NCBI RefSeq assembly: GCF_001857945.1
Contig: NZ_CP017770.1
Span: 1,488,001 to 1,552,000, forward strand
Origin: Paenibacillus crassostreae
GTDB taxonomy: Bacteria; Bacillota; Bacilli; Paenibacillales; Paenibacillaceae
Direction of reading: 5' to 3'
DNA: 64,000 bases
Of this stretch, positions 43,661-53,805 are shown piece by piece (the stretch's first letter is position 1; every line of letters starts with the position of its first letter). The notes below the pieces were generated by a model that was given only the letters and a program-made list of their open reading frames with translations, did not search any database and had not been told where the DNA came from. The position numbers were made by a program, and so were the translations under genes.

Positions 43661-44749
43661 TTACCCGTTACTTTTCTGGAAATGTAACATGAAGTCAGTT
43701 AGAGCTTTGCAGCTCTCATAAGGAACTGCATTATAGATAGAGGCGCGTAAACCACCCACACTACGATGCCCTTTAAGCCCTATGAAACCTTCCTGTTCCG
43801 ATTCTTTAATGAACTGCTTCTCCAGTTCTTCATTAGTCAGACGGAAAGTAACATTCATAATTGAACGGCTTCCTGCTTCTACAGGTCCGCGATAAAATCC
43901 TCCGCTATTATCTATTGTATCATAGATTAGCTGAGCTTTCTTACGATTGATCTTCTCCAATCCTGCAAGCGATCCTTGCTCACCAATCCATTTCAGAACT
44001 TCATTTACCATATACACTGAAAAAGCTGGAGGCGTATTATAAAGTGAGTTGTTTGATAGATGTGTATTATATCGCATCATAGTTGGAATATTCTTAGGTG
44101 ACTCAGATATTAGATCTTCACGAGCAATAACAATCGTTACTCCAGAAGGGCCTAAATTCTTCTGCGCGCCTGCATAGATAAGTCCAAATTGGTTCAGGTC
44201 AATTTCACGGCTAAGAATATCACTCGACATATCAGCAATCAAAGGAATATTCCCTGTATCAGGATATACTTGATATTGTGTTCCTTCAATCGTTTCATTG
44301 GAAGTCACATGTAAATAAGCCGATTGATCGGACAATTGAATTCCGCTTAGATCTGGAATAGACATGAATTTATTAGCCTCAGATGAAGCTACGATTTGTG
44401 TTTCACCGATCAACTTAGCTTCTTTTATTGCTTTATCAGCCCAGCTACCAGAGTGCACGTAGCTTGCTACCTTACCTTGAGATAATAAATTCATAGGAAG
44501 CATAGCGAATTGAGTGCTAGCACCACCTTGCAAGAATAGTACCTTATATCCTTTCACATCACCAAGTAACGATAACAGACGACTTTCTGCTTCATTATGT
44601 ACTTCTTCATACACTTTACCTCGATGTGACATCTCCATAATAGACATGCCTGTACCTCTAAAATCCACAAATTCAGCTTGTGCGCGTTCTAAAACTTCGA
44701 GCGGCAAGGCAGCAGGTCCCGCATTAAAATTATAGGCTCTCTTACTCAT
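43661..44749 (-). CDS. serC: Phosphoserine aminotransferase
   Basis: The 362-residue PLP enzyme converts 3-phosphohydroxypyruvate and glutamate to phosphoserine in serine synthesis. The family start RAYNFNAGPAALPLEVLERA is present, with GTGMSIMEMSHRGKVYEEV near residue 32, LFLQGGASTQFAMLPMNLL near 71, DMSSDILSREIDLNQFG near 175, the PLP lysine in IYAGAQKNLGPSGVTIVIA near 195 and GHRSVGGLRASIYNAVPYES at the end. The length matches the family. A GGGATGGGGAG stretch precedes the ATG. serA and serB are not adjacent. Confidence 0.96.
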   Translation of the reverse strand: MSKRAYNFNAGPAALPLEVLERAQAEFVDFRGTGMSIMEMSHRGKVYEEVHNEAESRLLSLLGDVKGYKVLFLQGGASTQFAMLPMNLLSQGKVASYVHSGSWADKAIKEAKLIGETQIVASSEANKFMSIPDLSGIQLSDQSAYLHVTSNETIEGTQYQVYPDTGNIPLIADMSSDILSREIDLNQFGLIYAGAQKNLGPSGVTIVIAREDLISESPKNIPTMMRYNTHLSNNSLYNTPPAFSVYMVNEVLKWIGEQGSLAGLEKINRKKAQLIYDTIDNSGGFYRGPVEAGSRSIMNVTFRLTNEELEKQFIKESEQEGFIGLKGHRSVGGLRASIYNAVPYESCKALTDFMLHFQKSNG

Positions 44750-44966
44750 TAATACTCCCCATCCCTTCTCTATATACTAATTATAATAACGTTATGATAG
44801 CAGTATTCCAACACACCAGCAAGTACGATTATTACGAACTAACATAAACGGAACATCAAATTTATTTATTGGTCCACACATAATTATTTATCGGATTAAA
44901 GCGACACCGTGAAAAATTGAATTATGTCACTCTACTTTCTAGCTATAATTCGCAATAAAAGAAAAA

Positions 44967-44989
44967 CCTTCGGGGATTTCACCCGAAGG
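44967..44989 (-). terminator. Terminator of glutamine synthetase
   Basis: CCTTCGGG pairs with CCCGAAGG around a 7-base loop, followed on the minus strand by TTTTTCTTTT. Confidence 0.9.
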
Positions 44990-45025
44990 ATAAAAATTTA
45001 TATTATTGCTGCATAATAGAATATT

Positions 45026-46450
45026 TTAGCAGTCGAAGTATAATCCATATTCATGTGGATGAACTCTTATAGCAACTGACTTAGCTTCAGCACGTTTCAA
45101 ATCGATGAAATTATCAATGAAATCCTTAGTAAATACATCACCATCTAACAGGAATTCGAAATCTGCTTCTAAAGCATCCAGTGCTTCATCCAAGTTACCT
45201 GGAACACTGCGGATCTTCGATTTGTCTTCATCGGACAATTCATAGATATTTGTATCCATTGGTCCATAACCTAATGCATTAGGATCAATCTTTCTCTTGA
45301 TACCATCAAGACCTGCCATCAGCATCGCTGAGAAGGCTAGATAAGGGTTAGCAGTAGAATCTGGTGTACGGAACTCGATACGACAGCCTTTAGGCGTTAC
45401 AGCTGCTACTGGAATACGTACTGCTGCTGAACGGTTTCCTTTAGAGTATACAAGGTTTACTGGGGCTTCATAACCAGGAACAAGACGTTTAAAGGAGTTA
45501 GTCGATGGATTCGTTAATGCAATCAACGCTGGCGCATGGTATAGTATTCCGCCAATGTAATGCAACGCCATTTCACTTAGGTTAGCATATGCCCCTTTTT
45601 CATAGAATAGGGGTGTATCACCATTGAAAATTGATTGGTGAACATGCATTCCGCTACCGTTATCACCAAAAATAGGTTTTGGCATAAATGTTGCAACTTT
45701 TCCGTACTGGCGAGCTGTATTATGCACAATATATTTATACACTAACAGGTTATCAGCTGTTTTCTTAAGAGTATCAAATCGGAAATTGATCTCGGCTTGA
45801 CCTGCCGTTGCCACTTCATGGTGATGGCGTTCTATACGTAATCCCGCTTCTGCTAGTAAACGACACATTTCACTACGAATGTCTTGTTGTGTATCTACAG
45901 GAGCAACAGGAACATAGCCACCTTTCACTCCAACTTTAAATCCTAAGTTTCCACCTTCTTCTTTACGATTCGTATTCCATGCAGCCTCTTCCGAATCAAC
46001 AAAGAAAGAAGAACTATTCATGCCACTTTCATAACGTACATCATCAAAAATGAAAAATTCAGATTCTGGTGCGAAGAATGCAGCTGTTCCTACACCACTT
46101 TGTTGTAGAAATTCTTCTGCCTTCGCAGCGATACTACGTGGATCACGCTCATAACGCTCACCATCCGGTGTATAAATGTTACACATAATATTCAGAGTTG
46201 GGTGTGCTGTAAATGGATCGATATACACTGACTCCGTATCCGGCATCATAACCATATCTGACTCCTCAATACCTCGAAACCCTGATATGGAAGAACCATC
46301 AAACGCTACCCCGTTTACAAATGTTTCATCATCTACTTCTGTAGCTGGTAAAGAAATGTGATGAGCACGTCCTGCTATATCTACAAAACGAAAATCTACC
46401 CATTCAATTCTGTTTTCCTTAATACTTTTCAACACTTTTTCAACTGACAT
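45026..46450 (-). CDS. glnA: Glutamine synthetase, GSI-beta-like long form
   Basis: The 474-residue type I glutamine synthetase joins glutamate, ammonia and ATP. Signature regions are FDGSSISGFRGIEESDMVMM near residue 53, APESEFFIFDDVRYE near 133, NGSGMHVHQSIFNGD-type metal and glutamate ligands near 270, KRLVPGYEAPVNLVYSKGNR near 335 and RIEFRTPDSTANPYLAFSAM near 367. It has the extra segment of GSI-beta enzymes, and the tyrosine of the adenylylation loop is present as NIYELSDE. The usual Bacillus enzyme is shorter (about 444 residues). The ATG at 46450 has GGGAGG 8 bases upstream; the longer start does not. No glnR is adjacent, so this may be a second glutamine synthetase. Confidence 0.93.
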   Translation of the reverse strand: MSVEKVLKSIKENRIEWVDFRFVDIAGRAHHISLPATEVDDETFVNGVAFDGSSISGFRGIEESDMVMMPDTESVYIDPFTAHPTLNIMCNIYTPDGERYERDPRSIAAKAEEFLQQSGVGTAAFFAPESEFFIFDDVRYESGMNSSSFFVDSEEAAWNTNRKEEGGNLGFKVGVKGGYVPVAPVDTQQDIRSEMCRLLAEAGLRIERHHHEVATAGQAEINFRFDTLKKTADNLLVYKYIVHNTARQYGKVATFMPKPIFGDNGSGMHVHQSIFNGDTPLFYEKGAYANLSEMALHYIGGILYHAPALIALTNPSTNSFKRLVPGYEAPVNLVYSKGNRSAAVRIPVAAVTPKGCRIEFRTPDSTANPYLAFSAMLMAGLDGIKRKIDPNALGYGPMDTNIYELSDEDKSKIRSVPGNLDEALDALEADFEFLLDGDVFTKDFIDNFIDLKRAEAKSVAIRVHPHEYGLYFDC

Positions 46451-46638
46451 GTCATTTTCCTCCCAAATTCCGAACATTAACCCGCTTATTGATCAAGAAT
46501 GTTCATGATCTTTTATTTTCTAACGTAATTATAAATCGTAACTTTTTCATCGTCAATACTAATGTAAGGTATTTTATTTATTTATGTTAGATTATATGAC
46601 ATTAAAAAAGTAAATGTTACTAATATAGCAACAAAAAA

Positions 46639-46673
46639 CCTAGTAATCGATCAGTTACGACCAGTTAACTAGG
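46639..46673 (-). terminator. Terminator of DAHP synthase
   Basis: CCTAGT and ACTAGG arms with an inner AACTG/CAGTT-type pairing are followed on the minus strand by TTTTTTGTTG, about 32 bases after the stop codon. Confidence 0.75.
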
Positions 46674-46704
46674 CTGAGAATACTATAGATATAATTTTAT
46701 TCCG

Positions 46705-47763
46705 TTATTTTCTTGCAGGGAAAAATTCAGCAGGTTCTTTCGCAGTATTAAATGTTCTACCTACCAGTGGTGCCAATTTTTCTAAGTCTTTTAGTAAAAC
46801 TGCAAATTGATCAGGGAATAACGATTGTACACCATCACCAGTCATTGAATTATCCGGATCAGTATGCATTTCTACGATTAGGCCATTAGCTCCTGCAGCG
46901 ATGGATGCCTTACACATAGGTTCTACCAACTCACGTCGTCCTGTACCATGACTTGGATCAGATATAACAGGAAGATGACTTAATTGTTGTAATACAGGTA
47001 TAGCAGCTAAATCGAGGGTGTTTCGTGTATAAGATTCGAATGTTCTAATGCCTCGTTCGCAAAGCATGACATTTGGATTCCCTCCTGCAAGGATATACTC
47101 CGCAGCATTTAGTAATTCATCATAAGTAGCACTGAATCCACGTTTTAGAAGAACTGGCTTTCCACAAGTTCCTAGTTTACGAAGTAAGTCGAAGTTCTGC
47201 ATATTCCTAGTTCCGATTTGTAGAATATCAGCATATTCAGCACATACATCAACATATTCCGGTGTCATCACTTCAGTTATTGTTAACAAACCATGTTTCT
47301 TCCCAGCTTCTTGCATCATAATCAGACCTTCTACACCAACACCTTGAAAACTATATGGCCCAGTACGTGGTTTAAAGGCCCCACCTCTTAGCACCTGACC
47401 TCCAGCAGCTTTAACTAGCGCAGCAATTTCATCAATCTGTTCTGCTGATTCTACAGCACAAGGTCCACCCATAATAACAATCTCTTTCCCACCAATCTTT
47501 ACACCATTGATATCAATAATAGTATCTTCTGGGTGGAAATCCCGACTAGCTAATTTGTATGATTTTGAAATTTTAACGACATTCTCTACACCCTTCATTT
47601 GGCGTAAATGCTCAGCAAGTTTAGGATCAACACTACCAATAAGACCAATGACAGTACGATCTGCCCCCTTAGACACATGGGCTTGCAGGCCCTCTTTCTC
47701 AATTATTTTCACAATTTCTTGAATTTGTCCATCAGGAGTTACATTTGAAGTTATTACGATCAT
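46705..47763 (-). CDS. aroF: 3-Deoxy-7-phosphoheptulonate (DAHP) synthase
   Basis: The 352-residue enzyme joins phosphoenolpyruvate and erythrose 4-phosphate, the first step to aromatic amino acids. An N-terminal ferredoxin-like regulatory domain (about 1-70; MIVITSNVTPDGQIQEIVKI) precedes the type I-beta barrel. Barrel motifs are VIMGGPCAVESAEQIDEIA near residue 95, GGAFKPRTGPYSFQG near 127, LLKRGFSATYDELLNAAEYI near 205, SDPSHGTGRRELVEP near 262 and GLIVEMHTDPD near 290. The order (regulatory domain first) is that of the Thermotoga-like enzymes controlled by aromatic amino acids. The gene has its own terminator. Confidence 0.95.
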   Translation of the reverse strand: MIVITSNVTPDGQIQEIVKIIEKEGLQAHVSKGADRTVIGLIGSVDPKLAEHLRQMKGVENVVKISKSYKLASRDFHPEDTIIDINGVKIGGKEIVIMGGPCAVESAEQIDEIAALVKAAGGQVLRGGAFKPRTGPYSFQGVGVEGLIMMQEAGKKHGLLTITEVMTPEYVDVCAEYADILQIGTRNMQNFDLLRKLGTCGKPVLLKRGFSATYDELLNAAEYILAGGNPNVMLCERGIRTFESYTRNTLDLAAIPVLQQLSHLPVISDPSHGTGRRELVEPMCKASIAAGANGLIVEMHTDPDNSMTGDGVQSLFPDQFAVLLKDLEKLAPLVGRTFNTAKEPAEFFPARK

Positions 47764-47930
47764 TATTTATACCATCCTTTCACTTATAAAAACATCACTC
47801 ACTTGCTTCAACGCTTGTTCGCTTTTATGCTGTTATGCTTTTAATCACTAAAGTAAATATACCTCATTATCCTCTCATTAGTCAAGACTATTTAGTAGTT
47901 AACCCGGTATCATTGGATCATATTCACATG

Positions 47931-47979
47931 AACAAGCAGATATAGAGGATCAAGTGAAACTTATACTTTCTTATATTTT
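47931..47979 (+). repeat. Deletion remnant of the interspersed repeat
   Basis: It keeps the left-end word AACAAGCAGA and the right end ATCAAGTGAAACTTATACTT plus TCTTATATTTT, with the middle lost. It lies between aroF and the ispH terminator. Confidence 0.7.
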
Positions 47980-47984
47980 GAAAG

Positions 47985-48033
47985 AAGGAGCCATTCTAAA
48001 GTGGCTCTCTAGCCCTTTTAGAATAACTCCTTT
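47985..48033 (-). terminator. Terminator of ispH
   Basis: AAGGAGCCATTCTAAAG pairs, with two mismatches, with TTTAGAATAACTCCTT; an inner GGCTCTC/GAGAGCC-like pairing extends the stem. It lies 24 bases after the ispH stop codon. Confidence 0.7.
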
Positions 48034-48056
48034 ATTCATAGCTATTACTCTATACT

Positions 48057-49013
48057 TTAGGTGGTAGAACCACTTTTTGCTTTGACATTTGGAAGCAGTC
48101 TTTTTAAATTTACCGTTCTTTTAATTTCCCATGTATCTGGATTATTAGGATCGTATTGCTCCAAATAAGCGATAACTTCCTTCGTGATAGGAGTAGGTGT
48201 GGACGCACCAGATGTAACTGCAACTTTTGTTATTCCTTCAAGCCATTCTCGCTTAACTTCAGTTACATCACCTACACGATAGGCTTTAACATGAGCAATT
48301 TCTTCAGATACTTGAGCCAGACGATTCGAATTGTTACTCTTAGGATCTCCAACAACGATCACAAGATCAGCCTGCCCAGCCTGTTCTGCTACAGCTTCCT
48401 GACGTACTTGAGTCGCGAAACAAATCTCATTATGGACTTCTGCCGTAGGAAACTTCTCTAGCAATTTTTTCATGATATGTTTAATATCCCATTGGCTCAT
48501 CGTCGTTTGATTCGTGATCACAATACGTTTTGTATCTAAATGTAGATTGTCTATCTCTTCTTCTTTTTCAATGAGATGGACGTGCCCAGGTGCTATACCA
48601 ATAGCGCCTTCTGGCTCAGGATGACCACCCTTGCCAATATATATCACCTCAAAACCCTCATTAACCTTTTCCTCGATTAGAACATGTGTCTTTGTAACAT
48701 CTGGACAAGTAGCATCAACCGTGGTTAATCCTTTATCTCTAGCAATCTTTCGCACTTCTGGAGATACACCATGAGCAGTGAATATGACTGTCCCACTGTC
48801 TATCTTATCCAATATATCAAGTCTATTTGTACCATCAAGTGTGATTATTCCGTCATCTTCAAACGATGTTGTGACATGGCTATTATGAACAATCATACCC
48901 AATATATATATAGGCCGAGGGAGATCTAAATTCTGTGCTGCTTGGCGAGCCAGAACCATGGCATCAACGACACCATAACAGTATCCTCGAGGAGAGATCT
49001 TCAATACTTCCAT
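48057..49013 (-). CDS. ispH: 4-Hydroxy-3-methylbut-2-enyl diphosphate reductase
   Basis: The 318-residue iron-sulfur enzyme makes isopentenyl and dimethylallyl diphosphate, the last step of the MEP pathway. Conserved cysteines for the [4Fe-4S] cluster are in [11 protein letters not shown] (residue 12), [12 protein letters not shown] (near 100) and [11 protein letters not shown] (near 200). [49 protein letters not shown] and [15 protein letters not shown] are all family hallmarks. The product pool would supply any prenyl donor used by the isoprenoid-synthase-like protein at 15729. The gene follows the two-component pair on the same strand by 44 bases. Confidence 0.96.
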   Translation of the reverse strand: MEVLKISPRGYCYGVVDAMVLARQAAQNLDLPRPIYILGMIVHNSHVTTSFEDDGIITLDGTNRLDILDKIDSGTVIFTAHGVSPEVRKIARDKGLTTVDATCPDVTKTHVLIEEKVNEGFEVIYIGKGGHPEPEGAIGIAPGHVHLIEKEEEIDNLHLDTKRIVITNQTTMSQWDIKHIMKKLLEKFPTAEVHNEICFATQVRQEAVAEQAGQADLVIVVGDPKSNNSNRLAQVSEEIAHVKAYRVGDVTEVKREWLEGITKVAVTSGASTPTPITKEVIAYLEQYDPNNPDTWEIKRTVNLKRLLPNVKAKSGSTT

Positions 49014-49057
49014 ATTACTTACCTCATTTCTTCTGCATAACTTTTCTTCATTATACC

Positions 49058-50530
49058 CTATTCCAAAGGGACAGGAAAGATCATCGGCAACCAGATGATG
49101 AATGTAGTTCCCTCATCTAGTCTCGTAACCACTTCAACGGAGCCATTCATTTCATCGATTATCCATTTTGCAATGGATAACCCTAATCCGATCCCTTCAG
49201 TTACACCTCTTGATTGATCAGCACGATAGAATCGTTCAAATATGAGCGGAACATCTTCTTTGTTCATCCCAATTCCCGTATCAGCTATGCGTATCCCAAT
49301 TTGATCTTCATAACGAAATGCATCAAGCGACACCTGTCCTTCTGGTGTATATTTAAACGCATTCTCAATGAATATAAACAACATCTGTTGTAAATAATCT
49401 TTATTGCCTAGAATATAAACCCCATTCAGTGTAGATAGATTCCCTACAATCCACTCTGCCTGATGTGGAAGAAACTGTGAGCGTCGTACAACTTCCTGTA
49501 CTAAAGGTTCAAGCGGAACAGGTGATTTATCAAAAGTCTGTCCCGTATCTGCTCGTGCCAATGATAACATATCATGCACCAGTTGGCTCATTCGTTTAGC
49601 TTCGTCCGCAATGTCACTCAGCGCTTCGCTAGACATCACCTGCAATACCTCTTCGTCTATATTAGGTTGTTCCCCAGGTTCTTTACTCCACATCTTCTGA
49701 AGAAAATCCACATTCCCCCGGATGGTCGTAAGTGGTGTTCTAAGTTCGTGTGAAGCATCTGAAACAAATCTTCTTTGGGCAGCATAGGCATCTTCTAATT
49801 CTTTATAAGACCCATTCATCCGACTTAACATATCATTGACCGTACCAATTAATTGACCAATTTCATCCTGCGGACCATTATATTCGATACGTAAACTAAG
49901 ATCTGCACCTTTTTGTATTTGGTTAGCAGCTTCAATCACTTTACCGATAGGTCGAATCGATTTATGAGCAAGGAATAATCCAAAACTCGAAGCAATTAGA
50001 ATCATGATAGCTGACCCTGTAACAAGTATATTTTGCAGATTATCAAATAAATTCTGTTCAGAGCCAGTATATGCAGCGATTTGAAGAAGACCAATAATCG
50101 TGCCTCCTTCAACTGTAAGTGGCTCCTGATAGACTAGAAAAGGTTTACCTTCAATTTGAACATGGCTCATCCTTTTCTTTAATCCACTTGAATCAACTGA
50201 AGGAATAGGAATCTCCATACCTAATCCTTGTAAGTTTTGATCGGGTATAATCACCCCTTTAGTATAATCGTAGATCTGTGCAACAATCGGATTTTGTTGA
50301 AAGTTACTAGGCGTTGGTGTTTTAAACGTGAAATCAAATGTTCCTTTATTCAAATCAACGTTAATAATGTATGGATCAATATCAATACGTTGACGTTGCT
50401 GATGAATTCGTTTTTCCACTTCATCGTACATATTTATATAAACAATAGTATAAATGGCCGAACCAAATATAATTAACGTCACAGCTAAAATGACGGAATA
50501 CCATGCAGTAAGTCGAAATCGAATGGACAT
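49058..50530 (-). CDS. HAMP-type sensor histidine kinase
   Basis: The 490-residue kinase has a membrane segment at about 10-30, an extracytoplasmic sensor of about 135 residues, a second membrane segment at about 168-188 ([20 protein letters not shown]), HAMP (about 190-245), HisKA with the phospho-acceptor in [20 protein letters not shown] near residue 260, and HATPase ([40 protein letters not shown]). It starts one base after its response regulator ends, so the two form a pair. HtrA is just upstream on the same strand; in Bacillus the CssRS pair controls HtrA, so an envelope-stress role is plausible but inferred. Confidence 0.93.
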   Translation of the reverse strand: MSIRFRLTAWYSVILAVTLIIFGSAIYTIVYINMYDEVEKRIHQQRQRIDIDPYIINVDLNKGTFDFTFKTPTPSNFQQNPIVAQIYDYTKGVIIPDQNLQGLGMEIPIPSVDSSGLKKRMSHVQIEGKPFLVYQEPLTVEGGTIIGLLQIAAYTGSEQNLFDNLQNILVTGSAIMILIASSFGLFLAHKSIRPIGKVIEAANQIQKGADLSLRIEYNGPQDEIGQLIGTVNDMLSRMNGSYKELEDAYAAQRRFVSDASHELRTPLTTIRGNVDFLQKMWSKEPGEQPNIDEEVLQVMSSEALSDIADEAKRMSQLVHDMLSLARADTGQTFDKSPVPLEPLVQEVVRRSQFLPHQAEWIVGNLSTLNGVYILGNKDYLQQMLFIFIENAFKYTPEGQVSLDAFRYEDQIGIRIADTGIGMNKEDVPLIFERFYRADQSRGVTEGIGLGLSIAKWIIDEMNGSVEVVTRLDEGTTFIIWLPMIFPVPLE

Positions 50531-50531
50531 A

Positions 50532-51221
50532 TTATGTATCTCCTCTTAGAATGTAACCGGCTCCTCGAATGGTTTGAATAAGCCGTTTCCCTCCATGTTC
50601 CTCCATTTTTTGACGAAGCATTGCCACATATACTTCTAATACATTAGATTCCCCACTGTAGTCGTAACCCCATATCTTATCCATAATCAAATCGCGAGAT
50701 AACACCCGCTTCGGATTCTGCATGAATAAGTTCAATAATTCAAATTCCTTAGCTGTTAATTCCAACCGAACACCTGAGCGAAGCACCTCTCTTGCATCCA
50801 TATCTAAAATAATATCTTCATAACTCAGTTTCGGCTCTCCTGCTTCGTTATGTTCTGGTTTCCGACGAAGTAGTGCACGTACACGGGCAAGAAGTTCTTC
50901 TAGTGCAAATGGTTTAACTAAATAGTCATCTGCTCCAAGATCTAACCCCTTAACTCGATGCTCGATCTCATCTTTTGCAGTCAGCATCAAGATCGGAACC
51001 TGACTCCCTCCTTCACGAAGTCGTCTACACACTTCAAATCCATCTATCTTCGGCATCATGACATCCAACACGACCAGGTCCGGTTCACTATTCAACAGCG
51101 TATTCAACCCTTCTGCACCGTTGGAAGCTGTCATGACATCATAACCTTCAAAAGCCAACCCTCTACGCAACATAGATATAATTTTCTCATCATCGTCAAT
51201 CAGTAAAATCGTCGAACGCAT
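50532..51221 (-). CDS. OmpR/PhoB-family response regulator
   Basis: The 229-residue regulator has a receiver domain (1-120) with acidic pocket DDDEK, phosphoacceptor Asp in DLVVLDVMMPKIDG near residue 52, MLTAKDE and the Lys in DYLVKPFALEELLARVRALL. A winged-helix output domain follows (about 130-228; EFELLNLFMQNPKRVLSRDL, ESNVLEVYVAMLRQKME, IQTIRGAGYIL). It is the partner of the kinase that follows immediately. An AGGGG site precedes the ATG. HtrA lies upstream behind a terminator on the same strand. A DNA target cannot be assigned. Confidence 0.95.
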   Translation of the reverse strand: MRSTILLIDDDEKIISMLRRGLAFEGYDVMTASNGAEGLNTLLNSEPDLVVLDVMMPKIDGFEVCRRLREGGSQVPILMLTAKDEIEHRVKGLDLGADDYLVKPFALEELLARVRALLRRKPEHNEAGEPKLSYEDIILDMDAREVLRSGVRLELTAKEFELLNLFMQNPKRVLSRDLIMDKIWGYDYSGESNVLEVYVAMLRQKMEEHGGKRLIQTIRGAGYILRGDT

Positions 51222-51324
51222 AGATACAACCCCTTTATCTTTGATGAAGCGTTATGCATTGATTATGGTCGCTATCTGTTTATTGTAACCAAACACAACC
51301 TATCTTGCTATCCAATCATATATA

Positions 51325-51356
51325 AATAGCGGAAGGATAGTATCCCTTCCGCTATT
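51325..51356 (-). terminator. Terminator of htrA
   Basis: AATAGCGGAAGGATA pairs with TATCCCTTCCGCTATT with one bulge and almost no loop. It lies 15 bases past the htrA stop codon. Confidence 0.85.
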
Positions 51357-51370
51357 CGTCATCTATTGTG

Positions 51371-52993
51371 TTACTGGTTTGAGGATGTTTCGAAATCATT
51401 ACGATTCCCAATTGTAACTGGGAGATCCATAGCTTTACCATCCCTAACAATGTTAAGTGTAATTTCAGTGTTTATTTCCTGTGTCTGAATGAAATCGATT
51501 AGATCCTGGCTTGCAACATAATCAGTACCATTGATTCCAGCGATAATATCATATGGACGAATATCCGCTAGGTATGCTGGTGATTTATAGATAACCTCTG
51601 CAACTAACGATCCTTCTTTTAAATCTGTACCCATTTGATTGGCTACTTCATCAGTCATTGTAATTAAAGATGCTCCAATAAAAGGAATGGGTTCTTTCGG
51701 AATCTCTTGATTACTCTCAAGTTGTTCTACTACTTCTTTAATAACACTCGTTGGAATCGCAAAACCAATTCCTTGAGCATCAGCACTAACCGCCACATTC
51801 ATACCAATAACTTCGCCATTTAGATTTAGAAGCGGTCCACCAGAATTACCGGAATTAATCGAAGCATCGGTTTGAAGTAAATGCTTATACGTATTAGTAC
51901 CACTTCCATCTTCAGCAGCTATATCAATGCTACGTTCTTTTGCACTAAGCACACCTGAAGTAACCGTATGGTCAAATCCCTGTGGATTACCGATAGCCAC
52001 AACTTCTTCTCCAACAGTAGCAGCATCCGAATCTCCTAATGGAAGGATAGGGAAGCTCGTATCTCCTTCTATCTTCAGCACAGCTAAGTCAAGATCTTCA
52101 CTAGATCCTAGCAATTTAGCCTCATATGGCTTGCTATTGCCTTCTAGAGTTACTTGTATCACATCTGCACTATTGATAACATGTTGATTTGTTAGAATAT
52201 AACCTGCTTCATCGTAAATAAATCCTGAACCAATACCATAAGCAACTAGTTGATCTTCATCTGTTTGAGACTGAGAGTCTGTGGATGAGCCATCCCCATT
52301 ATTTCTGCTACTCCCACCAAATTGGTCACCGAAGAAATAAGAGAATGGATCACTTGAATATGGATTAGTCTGTGTAACACTTCCTGATTTAACAAAAGTT
52401 GCAATCTTCACAACTGCCGGGCTTGCAACTTTATATACTGTCGATACATCTCCTTGATTCGTTAAAGGTAACAATGTCGTTGTAGCATTAGACGACTCCG
52501 AGTTATTGTTTGAGGTTGCTACCGCATTCGATTCTACCGGAGCAACTGCTGCTAATGGTGTATCCGGTGTGAATAAGTTCATCCGATCCGCTGTAAACAT
52601 TAAAGACGAGATCACAACCATACCTGCTAAGAATGAAACCAATATCGTTTTAACAGAACTTTTTGGTTTTTGATTGAACTGCCAGTTCCCATTTCCACCA
52701 GAACTATTATTGCTATTCCCGCCACTATGGTCAGAGCGTGATGAATTAAATTCGTTCACCGTAGGCAAAGTACGCAGCGGCTGCGGAGGCGTAACTTCTA
52801 CATCTTCTCTAGAACCGCCGTCATAAGAACTTATTTCGCTCTTCATCATGCTATCTTTATTTATGGATTGAAATGGTCCGTAGGAATAATAATATGAAGA
52901 ACCTGTTTCTGGATCTGTAGTTTCTTTACCTTTTGCCATTTCCCGATCCAACTCACTGTCTAACTGTCCAAATTTATTATCGCGTTCATCCAT
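51371..52993 (-). CDS. htrA: HtrA/DegP-type membrane serine protease
   Basis: The 540-residue protein has a cytoplasmic N-terminal region rich in Ser/Asn/Gly (about 1-112), one membrane segment (about 115-133, TILVSFLAGMVVISSLMF), a linker, a trypsin-like S1C domain (about 185-420) and a PDZ domain (about 435-530). The catalytic triad is visible as His in ILTNQHVINSAD, Asp in SSEDLDLAVLKIE and Ser in INSGNSGGPLLNLNGEVIGM. It should degrade misfolded proteins at the outer face of the membrane. The neighbouring two-component pair is the likely regulator. This is the usual architecture of Bacillota HtrA paralogues. Confidence 0.95.
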   Translation of the reverse strand: MDERDNKFGQLDSELDREMAKGKETTDPETGSSYYYSYGPFQSINKDSMMKSEISSYDGGSREDVEVTPPQPLRTLPTVNEFNSSRSDHSGGNSNNSSGGNGNWQFNQKPKSSVKTILVSFLAGMVVISSLMFTADRMNLFTPDTPLAAVAPVESNAVATSNNNSESSNATTTLLPLTNQGDVSTVYKVASPAVVKIATFVKSGSVTQTNPYSSDPFSYFFGDQFGGSSRNNGDGSSTDSQSQTDEDQLVAYGIGSGFIYDEAGYILTNQHVINSADVIQVTLEGNSKPYEAKLLGSSEDLDLAVLKIEGDTSFPILPLGDSDAATVGEEVVAIGNPQGFDHTVTSGVLSAKERSIDIAAEDGSGTNTYKHLLQTDASINSGNSGGPLLNLNGEVIGMNVAVSADAQGIGFAIPTSVIKEVVEQLESNQEIPKEPIPFIGASLITMTDEVANQMGTDLKEGSLVAEVIYKSPAYLADIRPYDIIAGINGTDYVASQDLIDFIQTQEINTEITLNIVRDGKAMDLPVTIGNRNDFETSSNQ

Positions 52994-53146
52994 GTTCTAT
53001 TACCTCCCATTTCCCTTAGCTTACTGTTGTAAGTGGGATATCCGTTGATCTATTAACTGTTCTTATCATGCACCATCAACCTTAAAGTCACATTAAAAAC
53101 AATTTAAAGAGAGATAAAACATATTCGGATCAACATCGACACTATA

Positions 53147-53803
53147 TTACTTCTTTACCAACCCTTTTCGATGAGCATAAATTGCTAATTGAGTACGATC
53201 GTCCAATTCGCATTTCATGAGTAGATTACTAACATGTGTCTTTACTGTCTTAATACTGATATGCAGTTCCTCTCCAATGTCCTTATTACTTTTACCTTCA
53301 GCAATTAAGAGAAGGACCTCTTTCTCACGTTCTGTAAGACCAGAGGAATCAGTCTCAACCGTACGTTGACGAATCCCTCTAGATAGCGCTTGAGAGACAT
53401 CCCCTGTCATAACTGGCATGCCTCTACACGCTCCTATTAATGCATATATGAGTTCCTCTGCTGATACTGTTTTTAGAACATAACTCACCGCTCCAGCCTC
53501 AATAGCATCTACCACTAGGTGATCTTCTAGGAAACTAGTTAATATCACTATTTTCATATTAGGATATTCTTTCATGACTGCTTTGGTTGTCTCGGCTCCA
53601 TTCATAATAGGCATCATTAAATCCATTAATATTAAATCAGGAAGATTTTCCGCCAACTCATTTTTCAGCATGCCTGTAACCTCTTGACCATCCCTTGCTT
53701 CACCAATGACTTCGAATTTTGATTCTAACATCAGATATGTCTTCAGACCCATTCGTACCATATCATGATCATCAACAAGTAATATTCTTATTTTATCCCC
53801 CAT
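53147..53803 (-). CDS. liaR: LiaR-type response regulator
   Basis: The 218-residue NarL/FixJ-family regulator has a receiver domain (about 5-120; VDDHDMVRMGLKTYLMLESK, phospho-Asp in DLILMDLMMPIMNG, VILTSFLED, YVLKTVSAEELIYAL) and a LuxR-type helix-turn-helix (about 150-212; LTEREKEVLLLIAEGKSNKD, then IGEELHISIKTVKTHVSNLL). It starts 2 bases after the sensor kinase gene and is third of a liaF-liaS-liaR operon. In Bacillus this system answers cell-wall antibiotics. The gene names rest on order and similarity. Confidence 0.92.
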   Translation of the reverse strand: MGDKIRILLVDDHDMVRMGLKTYLMLESKFEVIGEARDGQEVTGMLKNELAENLPDLILMDLMMPIMNGAETTKAVMKEYPNMKIVILTSFLEDHLVVDAIEAGAVSYVLKTVSAEELIYALIGACRGMPVMTGDVSQALSRGIRQRTVETDSSGLTEREKEVLLLIAEGKSNKDIGEELHISIKTVKTHVSNLLMKCELDDRTQLAIYAHRKGLVKK

Positions 53804-53805
53804 AT

